Assembly: GCF_000685035.1 (NCBI RefSeq)
Contig: NZ_BAYB01000054.1
Span: forward strand, 1-46,319
Reading direction: 5' to 3'
From: Paraburkholderia ferrariae NBRC 106233
GTDB lineage: Bacteria; Pseudomonadota; Gammaproteobacteria; Burkholderiales; Burkholderiaceae
DNA: 46,319 nucleotides
Shown piece by piece: positions 17,477 through 25,601 of the stretch. Below the pieces are notes generated by a model that was not told the DNA's origin, did no database searches, and was given only the letters and a program-made list of their open reading frames with translations. Numbering within the stretch: the first letter of the stretch is position 1; every line of letters begins with the position of its first letter. A program made the position numbers and the translations under genes.

Positions 17477-18631
17477 ATGAGCGACAAGCTGACAAACGAT
17501 TGGGATCCGAGGTCCGATGACGTCTTGCGCGATCAGGCTGCGGCGTATGATGACATGCGGCACCGCTGTCCAGTCGCGCACAGTGACTACCTGAACTTAT
17601 CCCTGTTCCGCCATGAAGATGTCATTCGCGTGCTCAACGATCCTGAAACGTTCAGCAGTGCGGTCTCGAGCTATCTCTCCGTGCCCAATGGCATGGATCC
17701 GCCTGAGCACACCCAGTACAGAAGCATTATCGAGCCATATTTCAGCCCGCAGCGGATGGTGGTCTTTGAACCGGTGTGCCGGGAGATTGCTGCCAGTCTG
17801 GTAAAGGGACTTTCGAGAGGCGACGAAGTCGAATTTATCGCCCGGTTCGCGCAGGACTTTGCGATGAACATCCAGTGCGCATTTCTGGGCTGGCCAGAGG
17901 AATTACGCACGCCGCTTCTTCGCTGGATCCGCAAAAACCGGGAAGCTACACTGACGGGCAACAGAATGGCTCTCGACCGGGTGGCCGTCGAATTTGATAC
18001 CTACATCAAAGGTTTGCTGGTGCAACGACGGGAATCGGGCGTGGGCGCACCAGACGACATCACGACCAGCCTGTTGCGCGAGCGGATCGGGGACCGCCTG
18101 CTGCACGACGAGGAAATTGTCAGCATCCTGCGTAACTGGACCGTCGGCGAACTCGGGACGATTGCGGCGTGCGTGGGGATTCTCGTTCATTACCTCTCCG
18201 AGCATCCTGATGTCCAGCAACGGTTGCGGGAGCAGCCGTCGATACTGCCAAAGGCCATCGACGAAATACTCCGGATCCGCGCACCGCTCATCGCCAACCG
18301 CCGCATCAGTACCAGGCCGGCGGAAATCGGCGGACGCAATGTACCCGCCAGTCAGCGTATCACGCTGATCTGGGCATCCGGGAACCGGGACGAGACGGTT
18401 TTTGGAGACCCTGACGAATTCCGGCTCGATCGAGATCCGGCCAGTAACCTGCTATACGGTTCCGGAATTCATGAGTGTCCGGGTGCGCCACTCGCCCGGC
18501 TCGAACTGCGTATTGGCATCGAAGAACTGCTCGCACAAACTACCTGGATTGCGCTCGTCCCGGGCAGCCTTCCCATGAACGCTGTGTATCCAGCGGCTGG
18601 CTTTTCTGCGTTGCCATTGCGCATTGAGTGA
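17477..18631 (+). CDS. cytochrome P450
   Basis: A 384-residue bacterial P450. The haem-ligand loop is LYGSGIHECPGAPLARLEL with the thiolate Cys334; the first residue of the usual FGxGxHxC motif is Tyr. The ExxR motif of helix K is EILR in KAIDEILRIRAP. Helix I reads NWTVGELGTIAACVG: the conserved Thr is present but the acidic residue of the acid-alcohol pair is Gly. No membrane anchor, so a soluble class needing ferredoxin partners not encoded here. The ATG at 17477 has GAGGA seven bases upstream; the frame extends upstream without support. Position behind nar/narK suggests an anaerobic or NO-linked role, but the substrate is unknown. Confidence 0.92.
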   Translation: MSDKLTNDWDPRSDDVLRDQAAAYDDMRHRCPVAHSDYLNLSLFRHEDVIRVLNDPETFSSAVSSYLSVPNGMDPPEHTQYRSIIEPYFSPQRMVVFEPVCREIAASLVKGLSRGDEVEFIARFAQDFAMNIQCAFLGWPEELRTPLLRWIRKNREATLTGNRMALDRVAVEFDTYIKGLLVQRRESGVGAPDDITTSLLRERIGDRLLHDEEIVSILRNWTVGELGTIAACVGILVHYLSEHPDVQQRLREQPSILPKAIDEILRIRAPLIANRRISTRPAEIGGRNVPASQRITLIWASGNRDETVFGDPDEFRLDRDPASNLLYGSGIHECPGAPLARLELRIGIEELLAQTTWIALVPGSLPMNAVYPAAGFSALPLRIE

Positions 18632-18841
18632 ATACCTTATTGCTTGACCAGGCCCCCGCTCAAAGTTCCACCGCCCTTGAAGCGCCCAGGAGTAACATCA
18701 TGGAAGAAACGTGCCCGCTCGCTGAATGGATAATCGAACAGACGGCTGACGCCGTCATCTATGCCGACAGTTCCGGTGCCATCGCGCGCTGGAACCATGC
18801 TGCAGCAACGCTGTTCGGCTACAGTGTCGCGGAGGCGCTAG

Positions 18842-20174
18842 CAGGCTGCGGAAATACCCGAAGCAATCACGAGCGACTTTCCTCCCGAAGGGGAAGCTGG
18901 AGTCGCTTTTTCCACCATCCGGGAATTGATCGCCCGATTCCCGTCTCTGGTGGCTAGTCGGTGCCGTTTTTAGTCCCGATTTAGCTTATTGCGCCACCTG
19001 CGTACGGATTTGTCCCAAGGTGCGCATACGAACCAGGTTGTACGCCGCCATCGTCAGCACAAACATCTGATCCACTTTCTTCAGGCCGCGCACCATCACC
19101 TGACGCATGCCCCCAACGGTCTTGGCCCAGCCGAATCCCTGCTCGATCAGCTTGCGCTTTTGCTGTGAGACGGCGTAGCCCTCGCTTTGGGCAATCGCAT
19201 CCGGCACCGCAGATTGGCGTCCTGAATTGTTCTGCGCCACATGCGGCGTGACCTTCATGTCCACGCAGGCTTCCACGAACTCCTGGGCGTCATAGCCCTT
19301 GTCAGCTCCGAGCGTGATCTCACGCGTCGGGTCATCGAGCGCCTGTCTGGCATCGTTAGTCATGGCCCTGGCGGCTTCGCGCTCGGCATAACCATCAGCG
19401 ATCGTCACCACGGCACTGGCCACCAAGCCGTGGCGGTTGTCGCTCAAGGTATGGCCCATGTAGCGCAATTCACTGGCCGTGCCGCCTTTGCGAAAGAGTC
19501 GTGCATCAGCATCGGTCTTCGACTCATGGGTGTCGTTGCTGCGCTTCTCGCCTTTGAAGTTGCCCCCATCGCCATTGGCCTGGTCGTCATCATCACAGCG
19601 CACAAAGCTCTTATGGCCGGCCCAGGCCTGGATCAGCGTACCGTCAACGCTAAAGTGTTCGCCTGATAGCCAGGCCTTCTGCTGTGCGATGGCCAGCACC
19701 TCATTGAAGAACTCGATGACCGCGTCATGTTTAATCAGCCGCTCCCGGTTCTTGGTAAACACGCTCGGCACCCACACGCTGTCGTCCATCGACAGCCCGA
19801 TGAACCAGCGAAACAGCAGGTTGTATTGGACCTGCTCCATCAACTGCCGCTCGGAGCGCACGCTGTACAGCACTTGCAATAACATCGCCCGCAGCAATTT
19901 CTCAGGCGCTACGCTCGGCCGGCCGCCTTTGACGTCAGCTTCATACATGCGGGCAAACAAGCCGTTCATCTTCTCCAACGCAGCGTTGGCCATCTTGCGA
20001 ATCGCGCGCAGCGGGTGATCCGCTGGAACAAAGTCTTCCAGCTTACGCATCGTGAACAAACTCTCGGTGAAGGTGTCGGCGCCGCGCATCATTTCTCAGG
20101 GTAGTGGCTTCCTCTGCATAACGTTTCGTCCGACTCATCCGCTGACTTGCCGTCGTCGGTATTTCCGCAGCCTG
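18842..20174 (-). mobile_element. IS5-family insertion sequence, 1333 bp, CTAG target duplication
   Basis: Both ends carry the 17-bp inverted repeat CAGGCTGCGGAAATACC (18842-18858; complement 20158-20174). CTAG flanks each end (18838-18841 and 20175-20178) as a 4-bp target duplication, matching the YTAR target preference of the IS5 group. One transposase gene on the minus strand fills the element. Clean ends and a perfect duplication point to a recent insertion. Confidence 0.95.
18986..20092 (-). CDS. IS5-family transposase
   Basis: A 368-residue DDE transposase. The N-terminal DUF772-type region (FTMRKLEDFVPADHPLRAIR, then GGRPSVAPEKLLRAMLLQVLYS) leads into the catalytic core with FSVDGTLIQAWAGHKSF (first Asp, about residue 149), TLGADKGYDAQEFVE (second Asp, about residue 258) and the Y-(2)-R-(3)-E-(6)-K-like signature in QQKRKLIEQGFGWAKTVGG. 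The length is normal and no frame break is seen, so the element should be active. Two adjacent ATGs (20092, 20089) are candidate starts. Confidence 0.95.
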   Translation of the reverse strand: MMRGADTFTESLFTMRKLEDFVPADHPLRAIRKMANAALEKMNGLFARMYEADVKGGRPSVAPEKLLRAMLLQVLYSVRSERQLMEQVQYNLLFRWFIGLSMDDSVWVPSVFTKNRERLIKHDAVIEFFNEVLAIAQQKAWLSGEHFSVDGTLIQAWAGHKSFVRCDDDDQANGDGGNFKGEKRSNDTHESKTDADARLFRKGGTASELRYMGHTLSDNRHGLVASAVVTIADGYAEREAARAMTNDARQALDDPTREITLGADKGYDAQEFVEACVDMKVTPHVAQNNSGRQSAVPDAIAQSEGYAVSQQKRKLIEQGFGWAKTVGGMRQVMVRGLKKVDQMFVLTMAAYNLVRMRTLGQIRTQVAQ

Positions 20175-20550
20175 CTAGGTCAGAATCTCGATCTGATCAT
20201 CCCGGAACATCTGCGAGCCGCGCACTGGCGCGGCTTCGAAGCCGCGATGACAAGTGGTCGTACAAGACTGCATGGCCGCGCAACGTTGACCCGTGCGATC
20301 AGCAGGACAGGTCAGAAGCTTTACGTCGAAATGACGTTCGCGATGGTGAAGAATCACGAGGGTGAGGTGCTCGGCTCGGTTGCAATAGCCCGGGACGTTA
20401 CCGCGCGTGTCGAGCAGGAAAAATCTGTTGCTCGCCACGGTGGCGAGAGATAGTGCTGGATGACGTCATCGGCGTCAGTCGCTTCGAACGAGGTAGATGT
20501 CTCAAGCCGCAACCGATCGCGTGTGCGGATCGTCAAGAAATTGCGACAAT

Positions 20551-20609
20551 TGCCGATGCCGATGCCGATGCCGATGCCGATGCCGATCCCGATGCCGATC
20601 CCGATGCCA
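20551..20609 (+). repeat. hexanucleotide tandem repeat (TGCCGA/TCCCGA)
   Basis: About nine and a half tandem copies of a 6-base unit: six TGCCGA, then alternating TCCCGA and TGCCGA. It would encode an Asp-Ala or Gly-Ile repeat depending on frame and strand, but no flanking coding sequence is convincing. Such arrays can vary in copy number by slippage. The rest of 20454-20872 holds no gene I can support. Confidence 0.9.
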
Positions 20610-20872
20610 CAGTCACATGCCACGTTACCGCGCATGTCCTTCTGACAGGTTGAGATGCGTTCGAGTCCGCTGTGATCGACCTCCAACTGAGCCAGGACCA
20701 ACGCTGTATTGATTTCATCGACACCGGATCTCCGCGTTGACTCTTGAAAGCACATCAGGAGGTGTGAATTTCGCGCTTCGCCGGCAACCGGTCGTCGCGA
20801 TTCGACGCAACGTGCAGAATCGATAAGGCGGAACAGTTGCCAGCTTCTGTGATCCCGCCTGCAGCAACAGAT

Positions 20873-21055
20873 CTATGATGGTGTTCCCGCCGGCTCGATA
20901 CACGTCGCCACGTTCGTCGTGACCGGCCAGGGTTCCGGATGGACAGCGGGGGGATCGCTTGCCGGGAAGCTCTCCGCTCCAGCCTCATCGATAAGGGCTT
21001 CGAGGTGATCTGCGCGCTGACGGGCAACGCGCTCAACTTCATGAGGGATTTGCAT
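20873..21055 (-). CDS. small protein with SFPASDPPAV motif
   Basis: A 60-residue protein (MQIPHEVERVARQRADHLEA and on) containing ESFPASDPPAVHPE, a short motif found in many small proteobacterial proteins of unknown function. An amphipathic helical N-terminal half precedes the motif. The start at 21055 has GAGG about six bases upstream. No partner is obvious. It lies 38 bases downstream of the orf at 21094-21456 on the same strand and could be the last gene of the NO-response transcript. Confidence 0.6.
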   Translation of the reverse strand: MQIPHEVERVARQRADHLEALIDEAGAESFPASDPPAVHPEPWPVTTNVATCIEPAGTPS

Positions 21056-21093
21056 GGTGGGCCTCAATAATGCTCTCTACTGCGGTTAAGGTT

Positions 21094-21456
21094 TCACAAG
21101 GCATCTTTCGATGCCCGGCGCGTCGTTTTACAAAGCCGCACAACGAGAACTTCTCCCAACGGCGTCATCCGAGGTTTGACCCGGCATCTGCGACACCCGT
21201 CAATCTTTACCAGATTGCCGCTCAACAATGGCAGCAGGTCGGGCCGCTCGATGCTGACCTGTTCAGGGGCGTAAGCAACGAGCATGAGTGTGGCAATCTC
21301 GTGCGGCGTCAACATCGGGAAATTCGTGGCGCAAGTGCGAGACGCACCGCATTCCTGCACATTCCGGCTTGAAGGGCGTGCTTGCCCAACACGCTCGGTG
21401 TCGACATGTTTGACCTGCCGGGATGCGACGCCTTCGCCTTCGTAGTGAGTTTCCAT
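21094..21456 (-). CDS. hypothetical protein translationally coupled to fnr
   Basis: A 120-residue frame starting at 21456 or 21459, where the fnr stop and the ATG overlap as TAATG and a GGAGG ribosome site lies inside the last fnr codons. The N-terminal half is low in structure; the C-terminal half (MLTPHEIATLMLVAYAPEQV, later LLPLLSGNLVKI and RVKPRMTPLGEVLV) looks like a small winged or helical domain seen in short Burkholderia proteins. A shorter start at 21315 (MLTPHE) would give just that domain. The function is unknown. The coupling argues for real translation, while the odd N-terminal composition leaves doubt. Confidence 0.5.
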   Translation of the reverse strand: METHYEGEGVASRQVKHVDTERVGQARPSSRNVQECGASRTCATNFPMLTPHEIATLMLVAYAPEQVSIERPDLLPLLSGNLVKIDGCRRCRVKPRMTPLGEVLVVRLCKTTRRASKDAL

Positions 21457-21458
21457 CA

Positions 21459-22331
21459 TTAACCTCCAGGCCAATGTTCCGTCAAGCGAGTCTCAGGCGC
21501 GTACCCGAATGCCTGCCCGTGTGGTTGGCCTCGAAAGGAAGCAGCGCCAACGTCTGTCGCCAGCTTCCTCAACCCGTCAATATCGAGAATCCGGAGATCC
21601 TTGCCGCACGCGTGGATCAACTGATGCCGCTGCAATTTCGTCAATGTCCGGCTGACGGTCTCGAGCTTCAGCCCGAGGTAGTAGCCGATTTCCTTGCGCG
21701 TCATCTTCAGCGTAAACGCATGAGCGGAGTAGCCGCGCGCTTCCCAGCGCCGCGACAGGTCGGCGAGAAAGGCGGCCACCCGCTCCTCGGCCGTCATGGT
21801 GCCTAGCAGCATCATGAGGGTGGACTCGCGCACGATTTCGGCACCCAGCATCTGGTGCACATGGTGCTGGATCGTCTTCACTTCCCGGCACAGGATCTCT
21901 AGCAGGTCGAACGGCATCACGCACACGGCACTGTCTTCCAGCGCGATCGCCTCGCAACTGTGGCTTCCGCTGGCAATGCCATCGATGCCGAGCGTGTCAC
22001 CAAGGATGCCAAAGCCTGTGATCTGCTCGTGCCCTTCGCGATGCATGACCACGGTCTTGAACGAACCGGCGCGAACCGCATAGATGCTTCCGAACGTGTC
22101 GCCCGGCCGGTACAGGGCATGCCCGCGATGTACGGCGCGCACGCATTGCACGACATCGTTGAGCCGCTCGTGGGCCAGCGGGTCAATTGGGCTGCGGGTG
22201 CACAGTGCGGCCATTGCGCACGTCTTACAGCCGATGTTTGCCGTCCACCTCCCTTCATCGTCCGGCCGCGCGAGCGGTTCACCATAAGGGACAGGTGTGG
22301 AGCTTCTCTGGGGTACGGTTGTGGTCAACAT
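21459..22331 (-). CDS. fnr: FNR-type [4Fe-4S] oxygen-responsive transcriptional regulator
   Basis: A 290-residue Crp/Fnr regulator. Cys35, Cys38 and Cys44 (GCKTCAMAALC, spacing C-x2-C-x5-C) plus Cys137 (EDSAVCVMPF) match the four cluster ligands of E. coli FNR (Cys20, 23, 29, 122). The cNMP-type beta-roll spans roughly residues 60-150, followed by a dimer helix and a winged helix. The recognition helix MTRKEIGYYLGLKLETVSRTL has the E-x2-S-R pattern that reads TTGAT half-sites, which fits the box at 6230-6243. The start at 22331 has GAGGAA upstream. It follows DUF2249 by 56 bases in the nsrR operon, an unusual joining of O2 and NO sensors. Confidence 0.92.
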   Translation of the reverse strand: MLTTTVPQRSSTPVPYGEPLARPDDEGRWTANIGCKTCAMAALCTRSPIDPLAHERLNDVVQCVRAVHRGHALYRPGDTFGSIYAVRAGSFKTVVMHREGHEQITGFGILGDTLGIDGIASGSHSCEAIALEDSAVCVMPFDLLEILCREVKTIQHHVHQMLGAEIVRESTLMMLLGTMTAEERVAAFLADLSRRWEARGYSAHAFTLKMTRKEIGYYLGLKLETVSRTLTKLQRHQLIHACGKDLRILDIDGLRKLATDVGAASFRGQPHGQAFGYAPETRLTEHWPGG

Positions 22332-22387
22332 GCTTTCCTCGGGCCATGAATATCCAGGTGACCGGTTGCGCAGGCGCAGCGGGTATT

Positions 22388-22657
22388 TCAGTCCGCAACC
22401 TTCACCGCGAAGTCAATTACGATGTTGCCTGGTTCGCGCGCGACGTATCCGATGCCGACGCGCGCCCCGAAGTGATGCTCGATCTGGGCCAGGAGCGGCA
22501 GTGGGTCGTGGTCGTTGACAAAGCGCATCACCTCGCCTGGCTCCAGCGCATCGAGCGCGCCGAAAATGGCCGCGTGGCGGAAACGTCTGGCAACGCCGCG
22601 CGCGTCGAAGACGTACGGCTGGGCAAGAACAGGAAGAACGTCTGCCGGATTTCGCAT
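22388..22657 (-). CDS. DUF2249 domain protein (TusA-like fold)
   Basis: An 89-residue single DUF2249 domain: FDARGVARRFRHAAIFGALD, then LEPGEVMRFVNDHDPLPLLAQIE and a C-terminal strand. DUF2249 proteins have a TusA-like fold and are often fused to or encoded beside hemerythrins; a cysteine-dependent or redox role is suspected, but the activity is not established. The strong GAGGAGAAG ribosome site supports the start at 22657. It lies 36 bases behind the hemerythrin gene in the NO operon. A second DUF2249 gene is at 25602. Confidence 0.88.
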   Translation of the reverse strand: MRNPADVLPVLAQPYVFDARGVARRFRHAAIFGALDALEPGEVMRFVNDHDPLPLLAQIEHHFGARVGIGYVAREPGNIVIDFAVKVAD

Positions 22658-22693
22658 GATTGCTTCTCCTCAAAAGGTGGCCGCTCGAGGCCG

Positions 22694-23236
22694 TCACTGC
22701 GGTGTAATGGTGCGACGGGCCACCATGGCCGCGCTCAGCCGGGCCAGTTGCTGCCGCTCGAGGCACGCTTCGGCAAATGGAAAAATCCGACTCTCCTCGA
22801 GGGCAATGTGACCGCGGTAAGCTCCGACGAAGTCAGCGACCCAGACCTGTTCGAGCAGCCTTGTTTTCCCTTCGGCGATTTCGGCGAGCACGGTGCGCAA
22901 ATGTGCCCACGACGCCTCCAGAGATCGATGCTCGTCAAGCAGGGATGCGATCCGTTCACCCACCGGTGAGCATTGACGCTGACTGATCTCTATCAGCATC
23001 GGAAAGAGATCCCGTTCCTCGTCGGCGTGGTGATGCGGCGCGGCAATGTCGAAATAGCGCATGATGTTTCTGGCTGCCTGCTGCGCCTGCGTATCCGCGC
23101 CGTGTGAAGGCAGGTGTGCCGCGAGCTTTTCCAGCGTCGCGCATTGCGCCGCAATGCGCTCATGACACGCCTTCAGCATTTCAACGGGTTCGTCGAAAGA
23201 AGGCGTGGGTTTGATCAGGAGGCTGTCAGACTTCAT
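22694..23236 (-). CDS. hemerythrin HHE-domain protein of the NO operon
   Basis: A 180-residue hemerythrin-like protein. Ligand residues occur in order as LKACHERI (helix 1), YFDIAAPHHHADEERDLFP (helix 2), LLDEHRSLEASW (helix 3) and YRGHIALEESRIFPFA (helix 4). A diiron site binding NO or O2 is expected, possibly supporting repair of nitrosylated iron centres. It stands 22 bases behind nnrS in the same operon and is unrelated in detail to the hemerythrin at 4719, which has a Cys/Gly tail. The ribosome site is weak, so translation may depend on coupling. Confidence 0.88.
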   Translation of the reverse strand: MKSDSLLIKPTPSFDEPVEMLKACHERIAAQCATLEKLAAHLPSHGADTQAQQAARNIMRYFDIAAPHHHADEERDLFPMLIEISQRQCSPVGERIASLLDEHRSLEASWAHLRTVLAEIAEGKTRLLEQVWVADFVGAYRGHIALEESRIFPFAEACLERQQLARLSAAMVARRTITPQ

Positions 23237-23258
23237 TTCGTGCTCACATCGTTTCGCT

Positions 23259-24458
23259 TCAGCCCGCCTTGCCGTCGAGTCGCGGACGTGTCAGCCAGGT
23301 CCAGTATTGACGTGCGTACAGTGCAAATGTCACGCACCAGCACAGGCCGGCGGCATCGATCCACCCGGCACTCCAGTGACCCGCGAGCAACGGGCCGAAA
23401 ACGCGCAGGACAGCGGCGGCAATCACGAGGCAGTAACAGGCCATCTCAGTTGACCCGGCGACAAGTGTGCGGCCGGTATGTCCGAGCGCGGTCCACGTAA
23501 TCATGGTGATGATCGCGCCTCCGAGCACACCGACGGTGAAGGCGTGGAGCGCAATGGAATGCGGCACCAGTCCGACGGCGCTCAGCATCAGCATGCCGAA
23601 GCCGAGTGGAACCCAAGCGTAGGTAGCGTGAAGAATGGAGAGGATGGGCCGGCAGCCGACCTTCCACGAACGCCATCCCGCAAGCCGGATGCCATGGATC
23701 ACCGCCGTCGCGCCTGCCGCACTGCCGACAGGCCACGCGCTCGCGCCCAGCGCGTCGGGCGCAAAAGCCAGCAGCGGCAACGGCACGACCAGCGCTTCAA
23801 TTGCGCGCCAGCGCCTGCATACGTAGCCGGGTACAGCATTAGCCGTGAACACCGGTGTGACGCGACCCGCGATGATGGTGACGAGCGTCACCAGCAGTCC
23901 AACGGCGGCGTCAGCAGAGCGCAATGCCAGATCGGCCCGTCCCTGCAATACCCAGGCGTGAAACAGGATGTTCATCAGGCCGAGCATGCCCAGCACGACG
24001 GGTACAAAGATATTGTGGCGGTTGCGTGCCGGGAGGAGCACGCGTAGCAGGATGATCATCAGGACGGGCAGAAACGCCGAATCCACGATCGCGACCAGCG
24101 GCTCCGGGCCAAACCATACCGCGATGCGCCCCGCGAGCCACAGAAGCCATAACAGGGCCAACGGCGCGCCGGATGGTGTTTCGAGCGAGGTCCAGGCCCG
24201 CACCGCCGTCAGCAGAAAGCCTGCGACGACGGCTGCGGCAAACCCGAAGATCATCTCGTGCGTATGCCACAGGATGCCGTTGAATGACGTCATCCGGCCT
24301 GCCGGCACAAAACCATGCAGCGCGCCAGGCCAGACCAGCATGGCGAGCATCCCGAACAGCGCGCCAGCGAGATAAAACGGCCGGAAGCCGAGCCTCAGGA
24401 CGGGCAGATCCGATGCCGGAGTCACAAAAGAAGAGCGGTGCGGGAGATGCGTTTTCAT
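23259..24458 (-). CDS. nnrS: NnrS family membrane protein (copy 2)
   Basis: A 399-residue NnrS protein with about twelve membrane segments. It carries the same signatures as copy 1 at 6380-7582: LRLGFRPFYLAGALFGML, NGILWHTHEMIFGFAAAVVAG, GRVTPVFTANAVPG and TWTALGHTGRTLV, and both end in DGKAG. The two copies are clearly paralogous but diverged across the middle. The start overlaps the nsrR stop by four bases (ATGA) and has GGAG upstream. It is expected to protect against NO and to be repressed by NsrR. Confidence 0.92.
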   Translation of the reverse strand: MKTHLPHRSSFVTPASDLPVLRLGFRPFYLAGALFGMLAMLVWPGALHGFVPAGRMTSFNGILWHTHEMIFGFAAAVVAGFLLTAVRAWTSLETPSGAPLALLWLLWLAGRIAVWFGPEPLVAIVDSAFLPVLMIILLRVLLPARNRHNIFVPVVLGMLGLMNILFHAWVLQGRADLALRSADAAVGLLVTLVTIIAGRVTPVFTANAVPGYVCRRWRAIEALVVPLPLLAFAPDALGASAWPVGSAAGATAVIHGIRLAGWRSWKVGCRPILSILHATYAWVPLGFGMLMLSAVGLVPHSIALHAFTVGVLGGAIITMITWTALGHTGRTLVAGSTEMACYCLVIAAAVLRVFGPLLAGHWSAGWIDAAGLCWCVTFALYARQYWTWLTRPRLDGKAG

Positions 24459-24973
24459 GACCGGACTCCTGCCCGGCGGCCCGTAGCGCCATGCGCGCGC
24501 GACACGGCCACTGGCACCAGTTCGCGACGGTCGGCCACGCCTAGGACCGACGCCGCCACGGTGGGCGCTGCAATGGCCTCCCGCAACGTCATCGTGTCAA
24601 GTTCATGGAGGAAGGCATCGACCGCCCGGTACAGCCTGCGCCTGAGGTTGCAGGCCGGAAAAATCGCGCAGCCGTGCGCGACGCTCATGTCATGGCAACG
24701 CACGACGGAAAAATCCTTCTCGGCGACGCGCACGATTTCACCCACGGAAATCTCCCCGGGCGCGCGCGCCAGACGGGCGCCACCGGCCCGGCCGCGAGTC
24801 GTCTCGATGAGACCGACCTGACTGAGTTCGTGAACGATTTTCGTCAGGTGGTTGCGCGAGATCCCATAGGCCGCCGCGATTTCGTCGATCGTTGCAACGT
24901 CACCATCCGGGTACTTCAGAGCGAGGTACATCATCACCCGAAGCGTGTAATCGGTGTAGACGGTGAGGTGCAT
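24455..24973 (-). CDS. nsrR: Rrf2-family NO-sensing repressor NsrR
   Basis: A 172-residue Rrf2 protein with an N-terminal winged helix (MHLTVYTDYTLRVMMYLA, then YGISRNHLTKIVHEL as recognition helix and the wing TTRGRAGGARLAR). Cys93, Cys102 and Cys108 (CHDMSVAHGCAIFPAC) are placed as cluster ligands of NsrR; NO loss of the cluster releases DNA. A basic C-terminal tail of about 25 residues is extra. The start has GGAG six bases upstream. It is the first gene of the minus-strand operon, and NsrR-type operators lie just upstream at 25042-25064 and 25257-25279, so it is probably autoregulated. Confidence 0.93.
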   Translation of the reverse strand: MHLTVYTDYTLRVMMYLALKYPDGDVATIDEIAAAYGISRNHLTKIVHELSQVGLIETTRGRAGGARLARAPGEISVGEIVRVAEKDFSVVRCHDMSVAHGCAIFPACNLRRRLYRAVDAFLHELDTMTLREAIAAPTVAASVLGVADRRELVPVAVSRAHGATGRRAGVRS

Positions 24974-25041
24974 GATGGCTCCATCCTTGAAGCGGCCTGC
25001 TGGGAGCTAGGCGCGGGGCCAGTCAACTTCGATTCGCGCTT

Positions 25042-25064
25042 AACATGCATTTACAATACATCAT
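25042..25064. promoter_or_regulatory. NsrR-type operator (nsrR promoter)
   Basis: Half-sites AACATGCATTT and CAATACATCAT around a single central A match the NsrR consensus of AAGATGCATTT-N-AAATGCATCTT closely. It is about 70 bases upstream of the nsrR start, so it probably mediates autorepression of the nsrR-nnrS operon. Confidence 0.8.
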
Positions 25065-25256
25065 TAAAACCGGATTCACAATGACACCGGGCCGTTGATT
25101 TCATTGACCATCGAGCGATCCGCGCTGATCTCTGGATGACCTCGCGCGCCCGCGCCACCGCCGTTCCGAGGTGACCGGCCATTTGAAGCGTTGTCTACGT
25201 TGTCATCGTGCGACCAATTGACCCAGATCGAATTCGGGTGTGGGCCTCTGTGCTAA

Positions 25257-25279
25257 AACATACATAGGAAATGCATTTT
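25257..25279. promoter_or_regulatory. second NsrR-type operator (divergent side)
   Basis: Half-sites AACATACATAG and AAATGCATTTT around a central G fit the same consensus. The site is 193 bases from the first and faces the DUF2249/membrane-protein genes on the plus strand. Between it and 25601 there is no convincing gene, although a strong AAAGGAG precedes an ATG at 25344 in frame with DUF2249. Confidence 0.7.
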
Positions 25280-25601
25280 AGCCACCCGGCAAGCGCGGCG
25301 CTGGGCATCCACCTCTTCTTGGTGGCCTCGAAAGGAGCGCGTCATGCGATTGACGACCCGGCGTGCATCTCAATGCCTCAACTCACGCGTCCACCTGTGG
25401 TGGCGTCCTGCGCTGTTCCAGCTGTTCCTGAGCGTTCGCTTGATGGCGCCCCCAGGCCGCGGGCCATTCGCGAGTAGCAGTGCCATCCCGCGTGGTCGCC
25501 CGCCATGCTGGGCGACGCCGCTCGCGAGCTTGTCTGCTGGCGCGAACATTGACGCTCTTCGTTCAGTTTATTGTGGCTGTAGTTTACTTCGGAGTACGAA
25601 C

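Larger units (their letters stand above)
18700..20453 (+). pseudogene. small PAS-domain protein gene split by an IS5-family insertion
   Basis: Two pieces, 18700-18841 and 20179-20453, join to a 138-residue single PAS-domain protein when the insertion and one CTAG copy are removed. The left piece has IIEQTADAVIYADSSGAIAR and WNHAAATLFGYS; the right has LDLIIPEHLRAAHWRGFEAA and VEMTFAMVKNHEGEVLGSVA with IARDVTARVEQEK at the end. The junction restores VAEAL-GQNLDL, typical of PAS S-box proteins. No kinase domain follows. The start at 18700 has an AGGAG ribosome site. It is the gene after the P450 and may have been a small sensor for it. The protein is now inactivated. Confidence 0.9.

Noticed and set aside
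20354..20755. A minus-strand open frame with a Gly-Ile repeat
   Set aside because: The repeat is just the translation of the hexanucleotide array, and the rest overlaps the PAS gene on the other strand.
25344..25601. N-terminal extension of the second DUF2249 protein
   Set aside because: The ATG has a strong ribosome site, but the 86 extra residues are Arg/Pro/Ser-rich without a domain, and a good start exists at 25602. Left open rather than annotated.
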